DNA of 64,000 bases from DATARN01 sp963851105 (GCA_963851105.1 CAWKNP010000002.1:310001-374000); one strand, 5' to 3'; shown: positions 16,349 through 25,271, counted from the stretch's first letter. Numbers and translations are program-made. The notes: a model not told the origin generated them from the letters alone.

Positions 16349-17173
16349 ATGGGGGGACCTCTCTATGACGAACTGCGCCAGGCGCTGCGGGCTGCCGAGC
16401 CGGTCGTCCTGGCGACGGTGATCGTGGGTTCGCCCGAGGTGCTGGGCGCCACCATGCTGGTGCGCCCCGGGCCGTCTCCCAGCGCCGCCCCGGTGGTCGT
16501 CGGCAGCCTCGGCCAGGCCGACCTCGACCGCGTCGTCGTGCGCGACGCGCTCGGCGAACTCCAAGTGGGGCGCTCGGGGACCCGGCACTACGGCCCCGAG
16601 GGACAGGCCCGGGAAAACGAGCTGAGCGTGTTCATCGAGTCCTTCGCGCCCCCAGCGCGGATGATTATCTTCGGCGCCGTCGACTTCACCGCCGCTCTCG
16701 GGCGAGTCGCCAAGATCCTCGGGTACCGGGTGACGGTCTGCGATCCCCGTCCCGTGTTCGCCACCGCGGCACGGTTCCCCATGGCCGACGAAATCGTCGT
16801 CGACTGGCCCAACCGCTACCTGGAAAAGGTCGGCGCCGAACTCGGGCCCCGCGACGCCGCCTGCGTGCTGACCCACGACGCCAAGCTCGATGTCCCCGCC
16901 ATCACCGCCGCGCTGGCCACCGCCGTCGGGTACCTCGGGGTCATGGGCAACCGCCGCACCCACGACGACCGCATCGCCCGCTTGGTCGAGGCGGGCGTGG
17001 ACGAGAAGGGCTTGGCCCGGCTGATGGCGCCCATCGGCCTCGACATCGGCTCCCGCACGCCTGAGGAGACGGCGGTATCGATCTGCGCCGAGATCATCGC
17101 GCTGCGCACCGGCCACCAGGCGCCGTCGCTACGGGACCGCCGGGGCCCCATTCACGCTGTCCCGTCCGCCTGA
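16349..17173 (+). CDS. XdhC family protein with C-terminal Rossmann domain
   Basis: A 274-residue protein. Residues 1-90 resemble a degenerate XdhC_CoxI domain (LRAAEPVVLATVIVGSPEVL) that lacks the GSVSGGC motif. Residues 100-240 form the XdhC Rossmann domain (ARMIIFGAVDFTAALGRVAK, RVTVCDPRP, VLTHDAKLDVPAI, GYLGVMGNRRTHDDR) ending in GLDIGSRTPEETAVSICAEI. It probably complements the preceding 106-residue protein in molybdenum cofactor maturation. Its last 45 bases overlap the convergent membrane-protein gene. Confidence 0.85.
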   Translation: MGGPLYDELRQALRAAEPVVLATVIVGSPEVLGATMLVRPGPSPSAAPVVVGSLGQADLDRVVVRDALGELQVGRSGTRHYGPEGQARENELSVFIESFAPPARMIIFGAVDFTAALGRVAKILGYRVTVCDPRPVFATAARFPMADEIVVDWPNRYLEKVGAELGPRDAACVLTHDAKLDVPAITAALATAVGYLGVMGNRRTHDDRIARLVEAGVDEKGLARLMAPIGLDIGSRTPEETAVSICAEIIALRTGHQAPSLRDRRGPIHAVPSA

Positions 17174-17872
17174 CACCGCCCCCTCGGTCGTGCCGGGACC
17201 GGAGAGGTCGGCGATCTCGCGCTCGTCCCTGAGCTCGTCCTCTCTTTCATCGGCCTCCACGCGGCGCTCGTCTTCCAAGCGGAACCCGATCCAGATGAAG
17301 GCGGCCGGGACCGCGAACGGCAGGACCAGCAGATTGAGCCAGTCCCACAGCTTGTTGCCCTCGAAGCCGGTCCAGCTCCAGCCCAGCTGGTAGCCACCGA
17401 CGATGAGGACGACGAAAACCCCGAGCAGAGCCAGCGCCACTGGGCGCCAGTAGCGGGGCCGTTCGCCGCCCAGCCACAGGCCGGCGAGACCGAGCACGGT
17501 GGGGAGCACGACCAGGTTGAGCCAGTCCCAGAGCTGCTTGCCCTCGAACCCCGTCCAGCCCCAGTGCAACCCGTAGCTCAAGGCGATGAAGGCTCCGACC
17601 ATGGCGAGCACCGAGATCACCACCGCCCGCCACGGCACGTCCATGTTCCGGGTGCGGATCCACAGCGGCTGGGCGCCGAGGACGATCGGGACCAGCAGGA
17701 GGTGCATCCAGTCCCAGACCTTGTTGCCCCGGAACCCCGTCCACTGCCACCCGAGGCCATAGCTTCCCGTGGCGGTGACGACGAGGCCGACGGCCACGGC
17801 CACCACGACGAGCAGCGCGGTGTGCCGGGGGTCGCGCCGGCGGGCGACGAGTGCGGGCGAGGACGCGGTCAC
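17129..17872 (-). CDS. six-helix membrane protein built of three internal repeats
   Basis: A 247-residue membrane protein with three copies of a two-helix unit: YGLGWQWTGFRGNKVWDWMH, YGLHWGWTGFEGKQLWDWLN and YQLGWSWTGFEGNKLWDWLN, each followed by a hydrophobic helix. The aromatic loop W-TGF-G-WDW is conserved in all three. The C-terminus is highly charged (EADEREDELRDERE). The GTG at 17872 is preferred because sequence further upstream runs into the tandem repeats. The function is unknown. The design resembles small actinobacterial membrane proteins that carry one copy of this unit. Confidence 0.8.
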   Translation of the reverse strand: MTASSPALVARRRDPRHTALLVVVAVAVGLVVTATGSYGLGWQWTGFRGNKVWDWMHLLLVPIVLGAQPLWIRTRNMDVPWRAVVISVLAMVGAFIALSYGLHWGWTGFEGKQLWDWLNLVVLPTVLGLAGLWLGGERPRYWRPVALALLGVFVVLIVGGYQLGWSWTGFEGNKLWDWLNLLVLPFAVPAAFIWIGFRLEDERRVEADEREDELRDEREIADLSGPGTTEGAVSGGRDSVNGAPAVP

Positions 17873-18095
17873 GCCCCTTTTTCTACCAGCAGGAAGTGGC
17901 GGGTACCGAGGGCGTTGTTCAACGGTCGCAACAAGCTCGTCCGTCCCCCGATGCGACTTGAGGAACCCGAGTGGCAGTTGTAGCCGCTGGTTACCTGGTA
18001 TGGGGCACTTGTGGTGCTGCGAGTCCTCAAGTACGGAGTTCCAGGCGCGGCCGGCTGTCCTCGAGCCCAAGGTTGGACGTTTGTAGACCGTAACT

Positions 18096-18387
18096 GTGAA
18101 CACAAGCGGCCAGCCCACCAGCCCGAAGTGTTCACGCTTCGCCGAACGACCCCAGACGCCAACCAGCCAGACCGCAACTGTGAACACAAGGGGCTACCCT
18201 GTCAGCCCAAAGTGTTCACGCTTCGCTGAACGACCCCAGACGCGAACCAGCCAGACCGCAACTGTGAACACAAGGGGCCACCCTGTCAGCCCAAAGTGTT
18301 CACGCTTTGCCGAACGACCCCAGACGCGAACCAGCTAGACCGCAACTGTGAACACAAGCGGCCAGCCCGCCAGCCCAAAGTGTTCAC
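18096..18387. repeat. four 84-bp tandem repeats, each with a 40-nt hairpin
   Basis: Four units start at 18096, 18180, 18264 and 18348, exactly 84 bp apart. Each contains GTGAACAC, 24 bases, then GTGTTCAC, a perfect 8-bp terminal inverted repeat. In the second copy an inner stem GGGCT/AGCCC lies at fixed positions. The linkers between hairpins (gcttcgccgaacgacccc, then agacgc-aaccag) are also nearly identical. The period is a multiple of three and the frame is open, reading VNTSG-P-SPKCSRF. A related pair lies at 47794-47905. Apart from the repeats, 17873-18603 holds no convincing intact gene. Confidence 0.85.
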
Positions 18388-18410
18388 GCTTCGCCGAACG
18401 ACCCCCGACG

Positions 18411-18541
18411 CCAACGAGGCGGAACGCGCCGCCGGCGTCACCGTCGACGACCTCCAGGAGCGTTACAGCGTTACCGGGATCGCTACGACCGTCCCTGACG
18501 TCGCCCGCATCGTCGAAACACTCGAGGCACGGCGACGGTAG
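18411..18541 (+). pseudogene. possible C-terminal remnant of a lost gene
   Basis: Directly after the tandem repeats one frame reads EAERAAGVTVDDLQERYSVT, then GIATTVPDVARIVETLEARRR and a stop. The composition looks like genuine protein, but there is no start or 5' part because the repeats precede it. It could be the tail of a gene cut by repeat expansion. No family was recognised. Confidence 0.2.
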
Positions 18542-18603
18542 AGGGCATGTAACGCAGCCCTCCCGGCCCTGGGGATGTTCCCCGGACCAAGAGTGCACTG
18601 GAT

Positions 18604-18870
18604 TTGTCGACTCAGCCGGCGGCGTTGCTTGGGTTACGTTCGAACCACAGGCCGTTCATGGCCCTGTGGAGCGGGATCCTGATGCGCCTCGCCGACCGCG
18701 AGCTCTTGGAGGCCGTCTGGGAGGAGAACCCTTCCCTGGGGCGGCCCCCCCGACATCTCTACCGTTTGACTCCCGAGGGGCTGTCCGCGGCCGCTGCGCT
18801 GCACAACCATGCAGTGCGAGCCACTGGCACCCGGCGCCAGCCGCGATTGCAGACAGGATCTGCGACGTGA
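18604..18870 (+). CDS. truncated PadR-family regulator
   Basis: An 88-residue product whose middle, ILMRLADRELLEAVWEENPS followed by RPPRHLYRLTPEGLSAAAAL, matches the second half of a PadR winged helix (normally L-RLE--GLLES-WEE-...GRPRRYYRLT-EG). The expected N-terminal helices are absent; upstream sequence in all frames is unrelated. It is probably an N-terminally truncated, non-functional regulator. Its stop still overlaps the following membrane-protein start by 4 bases, the usual arrangement for these pairs. Confidence 0.55.
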   Translation: MSTQPAALLGLRSNHRPFMALWSGILMRLADRELLEAVWEENPSLGRPPRHLYRLTPEGLSAAAALHNHAVRATGTRRQPRLQTGSAT

Positions 18871-19763
18871 TCGTGGTGGTGATCATTCCATTGCTGCTCG
18901 GCGGTGTCGTTTGGGCCTTGATCCGGGCTGGCCGCACGGTGGGTCCCGTGTGGCGAGACAGTGGCCATGACGGCGCGTGGGTGCTGGTGGTCTTGGCCTC
19001 GAGTTGGGTTTTGGAGGATCCGCCCCGATGGGGTGCCGCCATGCGTGCCGAGTTCGGATCCGTCGAGGGCCGGGTAGCGCGATGGCAATTTGCCTTCGGT
19101 TGTCTGCGAACGGCATTGCTCCCCGGGCGCCGGATCGGCGGGTACCGTCGCTTGACGTCGGGCATTGTCACCTACAGCGTGGTCGTCGTTTGCATGGCGC
19201 TGGAGGTCTACGGCCGTCTCCACTATCCGACGGAGACTGCCGGGGGAGCCGGTTACAGCGCACTGTTCGTCATGGCTTTGGTCGTCGGTGCCTGGTTGGC
19301 AACGCGTGGCTGCCTGAGATCCAGCGCCGTGTCCACCGTCGCCCGCCGCTACGGAACCGCCGGAGGGATCGTGGCCGGCGTCATGTATGTGGTCGCGGTG
19401 ACACCACTGCCGGGCGCCAAGTACATGGCGCTGCTGGGAGTGGTGGGAGCGATCGCCGCCGGAGCCATGGCGAGCCGGGCCAGCGGCGACTATCGCAGCG
19501 GGGTCCGGTCCGGGTTGTGGGTCGGGCTGATCAGTGGCGTGGTGTTCTTCCTCGGCTTGATGACGTTGACCTACACGGCGGCGGGGTGGTGGACGCATGA
19601 TCATGAGGCGGTGTCCGCATTCAACAACTTCGGACCGGTGACCCAGCACGGCCATCAACTCGCCCAGTGGCCGGGACGGGGGACCGATCGACGCAGCCCT
19701 ATTCGCGTAGAAATGCGAATCCGGGTATCTGGCGGGCTCTTGGCGGGTCTAATGATCACGTAG
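18867..19763 (+). CDS. membrane protein of the PadR-linked type
   Basis: A 298-residue integral membrane protein with about seven hydrophobic segments. After the first helix it has AAMRAEFGSVEGRVARWQFAFGCLRTALLP, a stretch (shown here in parts: AMRAEFGSVEG, RWQFAFGCLRTALLP) I recall from actinobacterial membrane proteins encoded next to PadR regulators. GTG start overlaps the PadR remnant stop. Function is unknown; a role in a PadR-controlled envelope response is inferred. With its regulator truncated, its expression may be uncoupled. Confidence 0.75.
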   Translation: MIVVVIIPLLLGGVVWALIRAGRTVGPVWRDSGHDGAWVLVVLASSWVLEDPPRWGAAMRAEFGSVEGRVARWQFAFGCLRTALLPGRRIGGYRRLTSGIVTYSVVVVCMALEVYGRLHYPTETAGGAGYSALFVMALVVGAWLATRGCLRSSAVSTVARRYGTAGGIVAGVMYVVAVTPLPGAKYMALLGVVGAIAAGAMASRASGDYRSGVRSGLWVGLISGVVFFLGLMTLTYTAAGWWTHDHEAVSAFNNFGPVTQHGHQLAQWPGRGTDRRSPIRVEMRIRVSGGLLAGLMIT

Positions 19764-19783
19764 TACATAGGCAGGGGGTCCCG

Positions 19784-21337
19784 ATGGCGCCGGCGATTGA
19801 TCATGTGGTCGTCCTCATGCTCGAGAATCGGTCGTTCGACCACATGCTCGGGTACCTCCAGCACCCGAACAGCACCTACGACGGCCTGCTGAAGACCGGT
19901 CCCTATCAGAACGCGGGCTGGAAGGGCGGAACCACGGTGTCGATCTCCTCCGATGGCAAAGCCGTCCTGCCCGTCGATCCCGACCACTCCCACGACGCGG
20001 TAATGCTGCAATTGGGCGCCAAGGGTAAGGGCGCGTCCCGGGAGGTCACCAACCAGGGCTTCGTCGACAGCTACGAGCGCAAAGGCCGCGGTCTTGCGCC
20101 GCCGCAGTTCGAGGGCCTGCTGGCGGGCTTCCTAGGGCCTGTGTTCGCGCCCAAGGCGGGACCGGGGATCGAGGGGCGGGGCCCGCTCATCATGCGCTGC
20201 CAGCCGCCCGAACGGCTGCCGGTGCTCAGCACCTTGGCGTTGGAGTTCGCGGTGTGCACCCGGTGGTTCTGCTCGGTGCCGGGGGAAACGTGGCCCAATC
20301 GCAATTTCGTGCACTCCGCCACCTCCGACGGCACGACGATCATCGTTACCCGGTGGTACGAGAACCAGACCATCTTCGAATTGCTCGAGAAAGCGGGCAA
20401 GACGTGGCGGATCTATTACGACGACACCCCCCAGGTATGGGCTTTCAAGCACCTGTGGGACACCCCGGATCAGGCCAGCCACTGGTTCCGCTTCGCCGAC
20501 TTCGCCACCGCGTGCTCGGCCGGCGACCTCCCCAGCTACACCTTCATCGAGCCCAATCATCGCCCGCCAGTGCACATGGCGCAGCCCGACCAGAGCAACA
20601 GCCAGCACCCTGGCAACAACATGGTCACCAACGACCAGTACGACTCCTACCCCGCGGACCCCGACGGCGACTTCAAGCGGGGCGAAGGGCTGATCGCGAA
20701 CGTGTATGAGTCGCTCCGCGCCAACCCGGCACTGTTCGAGCACACCGTGCTAGTGATCACCTACGACGAGCACGGCGGCTTTTACGACCACGTGCCCCCG
20801 CCGGTTGGCATTCCCCCGCCCGGTGTCGCCAACGACCCGGGTGTCATCGGGAAACTCATGGACATATTCTTTCGCCGCAAATCGGAGTCGTTCGACTTCA
20901 CGATGCTCGGCCCCCGGGTGCCCGCGCTCGTCATTTCCCCCTTTATCCCGCCCGCGACGGTGGATGCCACCATCAGGGATCATGCCAGCGTGCCCGCCAC
21001 CCTCCGGGCCCTGTTCGCGCCTCACATGGCCCCCCTCACCGATCGCGACGCATGGTCGCCGCCGTTCCACAACCTGTTGACCCTTGAAGCGCCGCGCGGC
21101 GCCGACCTCCCCGATCTCAGCGCCTATGTCCCAGCGCCGCCCGCAACGACATCGCCGCCGTTACCGGCGGGGCCGGAGCCACCGGTGCCCGTCTACTTTC
21201 AGGATTTCGTCGATTTGGCGGAAATGGTGGACCACGCCCTGCCGACCGCCGACACCGTGGCCGACGGGCAACGTGACCTCGCCAACAAGGTCACTGCCAC
21301 CTTCGCTCAGGTCGCCCACCTGGCCCGGGGGGTCTGA
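19784..21337 (+). CDS. phosphoesterase / phospholipase C-like (AcpA family)
   Basis: A 517-residue enzyme of the phosphoesterase family that includes non-specific phospholipase C and acid phosphatase AcpA. It has the N-terminal HVVVLMLENRSFDHMLGYLQ metal/nucleophile motif, the middle FIEPNHRPP, and the late ITYDEHGGFYDHVPPP. AGGGGG lies 5-6 bases before the ATG. No classical signal peptide or Tat motif precedes the domain, unlike many exported relatives, so it may be cytoplasmic or exported by another route. A membrane protein gene begins 2 bases after its stop. Confidence 0.9.
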   Translation: MAPAIDHVVVLMLENRSFDHMLGYLQHPNSTYDGLLKTGPYQNAGWKGGTTVSISSDGKAVLPVDPDHSHDAVMLQLGAKGKGASREVTNQGFVDSYERKGRGLAPPQFEGLLAGFLGPVFAPKAGPGIEGRGPLIMRCQPPERLPVLSTLALEFAVCTRWFCSVPGETWPNRNFVHSATSDGTTIIVTRWYENQTIFELLEKAGKTWRIYYDDTPQVWAFKHLWDTPDQASHWFRFADFATACSAGDLPSYTFIEPNHRPPVHMAQPDQSNSQHPGNNMVTNDQYDSYPADPDGDFKRGEGLIANVYESLRANPALFEHTVLVITYDEHGGFYDHVPPPVGIPPPGVANDPGVIGKLMDIFFRRKSESFDFTMLGPRVPALVISPFIPPATVDATIRDHASVPATLRALFAPHMAPLTDRDAWSPPFHNLLTLEAPRGADLPDLSAYVPAPPATTSPPLPAGPEPPVPVYFQDFVDLAEMVDHALPTADTVADGQRDLANKVTATFAQVAHLARGV

Positions 21338-21339
21338 CC

Positions 21340-22353
21340 ATGCTCAACTCGCAGTGGCTCGACATCGCGACCGGCGTCGTCCTGACGTGGTTCCTGTTCG
21401 CCCTGGCGGTGTCGGCGGTGAACGAAGGCCTGGCAAAAATAATGGCGGTGAGATCCAAGCAACTGTGGGCCGCCCTGCGCCAGTTGCTGGACGGGACCGA
21501 GAAACCGCAGGGAATACTGCGCAACCTTGTCGGCCTGCCCAGGCAGGCCCGGCCGTCGAGCCCCTATCCGGCGGCCAACGCCCCGGTGTCGGCCCGCCTG
21601 TACGCCACCCAGACCGTTCAAGCCCTCGAGATCCGGGGCAAGCCGAGTCAGAAAACCCGGATCGAGAACATTCCCGCGTCCGTCTTCTCCCACGCCATGA
21701 TCGAATTGGCGCTGGCGGCATCGGAAACCGGCGCGGGCGGCGACGAGGACCCGATCAACAAGATCGATGCCTATATCGCGGGGCTTCCAGTGGGGCCGCT
21801 CAAGGCGCAGCTGCAGGCGGTTGTGACCGCCGCGGGCAGGGACATCACCTCGTTCCGCGATGGCCTCGAGAGCTGGTTCAACGGCCAGATGACGAGGCTG
21901 TCGCGGCTGTACCGGGCCCAGGTGCACATCATCCTGGCGGTCATCGGGATGGTGATCGCGGTCGCGAGCTTCGGTTTCGGCCTGCAGAGCAATTCCTTCG
22001 AGTTGGTAAGCCAGCTCCAGCACGATCAGAACCTGCGCACGGTTGTGGTGGGTGCCGCGTCCCAGACTGTTCGCGGCGACCTGGGCAAGGCGGCCGGCTG
22101 TGACCCCAATACCGATCCCAACCCGGCCGCCTGCCAGCTTCGGGGCGTGTCGTCGCTGGACAAGATCGACTTCGTCCTGCACGGCGACGTGCCGCCGAAC
22201 AAAGCCGGATTCGCTCAGCGGATGGGCTTCCTGCTGCCGTGGAGGCACCGCTCTGCCGCATTGGGCGTGATCGTCACCGGTATTGCCATCTCGTTCGGCT
22301 CGTCGTTCTGGTTCGCCCTGCTCAAGAAACTCGTCGGGATGCGCAGCAGCTAG
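21340..22353 (+). CDS. membrane protein of unknown function, coupled to phosphoesterase
   Basis: A 337-residue protein with an N-terminal helix (ATGVVLTWFLFALAVSAVNE), a long soluble segment, a second helix around residue 205 (HIILAVIGMVIAVASFGFG) and a C-terminal helix near residue 310. The soluble parts show no recognised domain; Cys pairs in AAGCDPNTDPNPAACQL may form a disulfide if extracytoplasmic. It starts 2 bases after the phosphoesterase stop, so the two are probably co-expressed, and it may anchor that enzyme. The 264 bases after it hold nothing recognisable. Confidence 0.8.
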   Translation: MLNSQWLDIATGVVLTWFLFALAVSAVNEGLAKIMAVRSKQLWAALRQLLDGTEKPQGILRNLVGLPRQARPSSPYPAANAPVSARLYATQTVQALEIRGKPSQKTRIENIPASVFSHAMIELALAASETGAGGDEDPINKIDAYIAGLPVGPLKAQLQAVVTAAGRDITSFRDGLESWFNGQMTRLSRLYRAQVHIILAVIGMVIAVASFGFGLQSNSFELVSQLQHDQNLRTVVVGAASQTVRGDLGKAAGCDPNTDPNPAACQLRGVSSLDKIDFVLHGDVPPNKAGFAQRMGFLLPWRHRSAALGVIVTGIAISFGSSFWFALLKKLVGMRSS

Positions 22354-22617
22354 GCGTCTACGACAACGGCGGGGATGAGCCGTAACACCGTAGTCAAGTC
22401 CCGTGGGCACTGCCCGCCCGGCACCTCGAAATCGAACCGGATCGAGCCCAGCATGTTCAGCTTCATCACCGCCAACTGGCGCGGCCGCCCCCTTGTCAGC
22501 CTGCGCACCACCACCGAGCTCATCTTTGTGCCACCTCCACCACCCGGACATCACCACTCAAGCCGGCTACGACCCGGATGGCCCCGGATCAAACCGGGCG
22601 CAATCTGCGTATCTGGG

Positions 22618-24996
22618 TCAGAATGCTCCCGTGCATTGTGCACCCGGCCTGGACGACGCCGAGTTGGGATCCCCGTTGTCGGTCGGAGGTGGAACATTAC
22701 CGTTGCACGTCAAGGCGCCAGAGATCGTGTTGCCTTCGATTTCGGTGGTGTAGTCCTCGGGGAAGGGTCCGGTCCCAGTGTTCCCCGAGATGGTCAGGCT
22801 GCCACCGATGCGGTTGTCGATCACCTCTATCCCGCCTTGGTTGCTGGTCAACGTAAGGCTTCCGGAGATCGTGTTCCCGAGACACCCGTCGTCGATTGGC
22901 GTCGTCGGGTCACCGATCACGATGAATCCGGTGGTGTTCCGAAGGGTGTTGCTGCCCGCTTGGGCGGTCGAGCCGCACATTGCGAACGATGTGGCCCCGT
23001 TGGAGCTGATCGCGCCGTCAAGGAGGGAATGACCGATAAACACTGCGGCCCCGGGATTGATTACGATGGCTCCGGCGACTGTGGCGTCAATAATGCACCA
23101 CGACCCCGGACCGAGGATCAGTGCTGTTGGGACCGATCCGGTGATGTTGTGGTCGCAGGGCACGGTTACCGCCGAGGTCACCGTTTCGACGGGCGCGGGC
23201 AACCCGTCGCTCGTGTCGATCCCGGTTGCGGTGGCCGTGCCCATCCACGGCCCTGGGCCGATGAAGGCGTGGGTGCAGGCGTAGCTCCAGGTCTCACCGG
23301 GGTCTAGTAAGCCATTGCCGTTGGTATCCCCGCTGACGAAGGTGACGGGCGAACAAAGGGCGTCAGACACCGCGACGTTGCTGATGGGGTCGGTGCCGTC
23401 GTTCTTTTCGGTGTAGCTGAAGGTGACGGTGAAGGTGCCGGCATTGACGCTTGGTGTCCTCGTCAAGGTGGTGTGGGGGTTCCTCACCACGACTGACTCA
23501 GCGCCGCACGCCGAGGTGGCGGTGTTGTTGTGGGCGTCACCGCCGTACTTCGCCACCCAGTTGTAAGTACCTGGGCCGGAGACGATGACGTTGCCGGAGT
23601 TGTAGGTGCCATCGCCGGCGACGGTCGCCGACTTGGTGGCGACGGTGGTCGTGCAACTGGTGTCACCGGGGCCGTAGAGGCTGAAGGTGATCATGCCCGT
23701 AGGGCTGGCGCCGCCGGACAGGGTGGCACTGTCCGAGACGCTGCCTCCCACCCTCACCGAACCCGAGGCCATCGTGGTGATCCTCGGGCTGGCTTTGCCG
23801 CCTGTGACTGTCACCTTGGCCCTTGCCGTCTCGGGGGGCAAAGTCTTCTTGGTGACGGTATCGGTTCCGGTTGCGGTGCCGGTGTCGGTGAAGGTACCGC
23901 CGCTGTTGAACGTGTGGGTGCAGGTGAAGACCCAGGTCTCGCCCGGATCCAGGATCCCGTTGTTGTTGACGTCGCCGCTCTGGAAGGTCGCAGGACCACA
24001 TATGCTCCCGGCGACAGCGACGCCGCTGATCGGATCGGTGCCGAGGTTGGCCTCGTTGTATTTGAAGGTCACGGGCAACGGGGCGTTGCCGCTGGACGGA
24101 GTGGCCGTTTCCGTCAACTTGGTAATTCCGCTTTGACGAAGGGGCGCGACGACGACCAGTTCATCTGGGGCGACGACGCCAGGGTAACGCTGGCGAAGCG
24201 TGCCGTTGCTGTTCCACACACTGACGGCATTGGCACCGAACTCACTGATCGTCAAGCTGCCGTCATCTCCGATGGAGAGGCCGTTGGCTGGTTCGCTCAG
24301 CCCGGTGATGAAATCCGATGCGGTGTAGGTCCCTCCTCCTGCCGGTGTGAACTTGATCGTCTTGCCGGTGTTGAAGTCATTAGCATATATGTTGTTCGAG
24401 GCGTCGAAGTCGACGCCAAAGCCGCCGCCTCCGCTCACCGATCCCACCTGGCTGAAGGTGGAGCCAGTGGTCGTCCCCACGAAGATCTTCCCCGTCCCAT
24501 TGTCACTCACCACCAACTTGCCGTTTCGGGTGCTGATACCTACCAGGTCCGACGTGCCGGGAATGGTGATGGTGCGGACCAGCGCGCCGGTGAGCGTGAC
24601 CTCTTCGATCAGGTTGCCTCCGAAAGAAACGCTGAAGAGGTGCTTGCTGAGAGGGTCGAGGGTCAGACCCTCTCGCTGGCCGTTCCCGGTGAAGAGCGTC
24701 GTCAGGACATTCGTCGCCTTGTCCAGCTTGAGGATCCCGTTGTTCTCATTGATATAGAGGTTGCCCGCGGGGTCGATCGCGAGCCCGATCGGCGTCGACG
24801 GGGTAGTGGTGAGCGTGGTCACGGTTCCAGTCGATGGGACCAGCCGCTGGACATTAGAACCGCTGTGGTTCGAGATCAGGATGTCTCCGGAGTTCACCGT
24901 GAAGGCGGCAGCGGACGGGGCTCCGGCGACAAAGACTCCGAACAGCAACGACTGGACCAGGAGTGTGCCGAGCGTGACCGCAGAAAGGCGCTTCAC
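22618..24996 (-). CDS. large secreted mosaic protein: beta-propeller, Ig-like and beta-helix domains
   Basis: A 792-residue exoprotein. A Sec signal peptide (VKRLSAVTLGTLLVQSLLFG ... APSAAA) is followed by an SMP-30/NHL-type propeller to about residue 300. Next come a DUF11-like domain with a Ca-binding-like DVNNNGILDPGETW, an Ig-like domain (GMITFSLYGPGDTSC), a second DUF11-like domain with DTNGNGLLDPGETW, and a C-terminal right-handed beta-helix-like region (NTISGSLTLTSNQGGIEVID). The GTG start has AGAGGG 6-7 bases upstream. No enzyme motif was seen; adhesion or matrix function is likely. Confidence 0.85.
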   Translation of the reverse strand: MKRLSAVTLGTLLVQSLLFGVFVAGAPSAAAFTVNSGDILISNHSGSNVQRLVPSTGTVTTLTTTPSTPIGLAIDPAGNLYINENNGILKLDKATNVLTTLFTGNGQREGLTLDPLSKHLFSVSFGGNLIEEVTLTGALVRTITIPGTSDLVGISTRNGKLVVSDNGTGKIFVGTTTGSTFSQVGSVSGGGGFGVDFDASNNIYANDFNTGKTIKFTPAGGGTYTASDFITGLSEPANGLSIGDDGSLTISEFGANAVSVWNSNGTLRQRYPGVVAPDELVVVAPLRQSGITKLTETATPSSGNAPLPVTFKYNEANLGTDPISGVAVAGSICGPATFQSGDVNNNGILDPGETWVFTCTHTFNSGGTFTDTGTATGTDTVTKKTLPPETARAKVTVTGGKASPRITTMASGSVRVGGSVSDSATLSGGASPTGMITFSLYGPGDTSCTTTVATKSATVAGDGTYNSGNVIVSGPGTYNWVAKYGGDAHNNTATSACGAESVVVRNPHTTLTRTPSVNAGTFTVTFSYTEKNDGTDPISNVAVSDALCSPVTFVSGDTNGNGLLDPGETWSYACTHAFIGPGPWMGTATATGIDTSDGLPAPVETVTSAVTVPCDHNITGSVPTALILGPGSWCIIDATVAGAIVINPGAAVFIGHSLLDGAISSNGATSFAMCGSTAQAGSNTLRNTTGFIVIGDPTTPIDDGCLGNTISGSLTLTSNQGGIEVIDNRIGGSLTISGNTGTGPFPEDYTTEIEGNTISGALTCNGNVPPPTDNGDPNSASSRPGAQCTGAF

Positions 24997-25271
24997 AATA
25001 TTCCCTCTTCTGTCGCTGAACCTTGCCCGCGCGTAGCAGATCACACTGCGTCGCCCCAAGCAAGGATTTTTGCGAAGAGTATCCATTTGACCTGCAGTCA
25101 GCGGCCGGTGCCTGGCAGAACCTTGTATATTTCTTGGTACTTCTGGAGCAGGGGCCGGGCGGGGGCGGCCGATCCTTCCTGGCTCAAGTGGCGACTCGGC
25201 GAAGACAGCTGACCAGTGTGCCTGGTTGGTGCGACAACACCCGGTGTGAAGCTGTTGAGGGCGGGCCGGCG

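Noticed and set aside
18096..18387. CRISPR array
   Set aside because: The whole 84-bp unit, including the segment between hairpins, is nearly identical in every copy, so there are no unique spacers, and no cas genes are near.
24997..25271. Cyclic di-GMP or similar riboswitch upstream of the 792-residue exoprotein
   Set aside because: A GGGGCGACGCAG string hints at GEMM-like sequence, but the required paired elements and tetraloop receptor were not found. It is treated as promoter and leader DNA.
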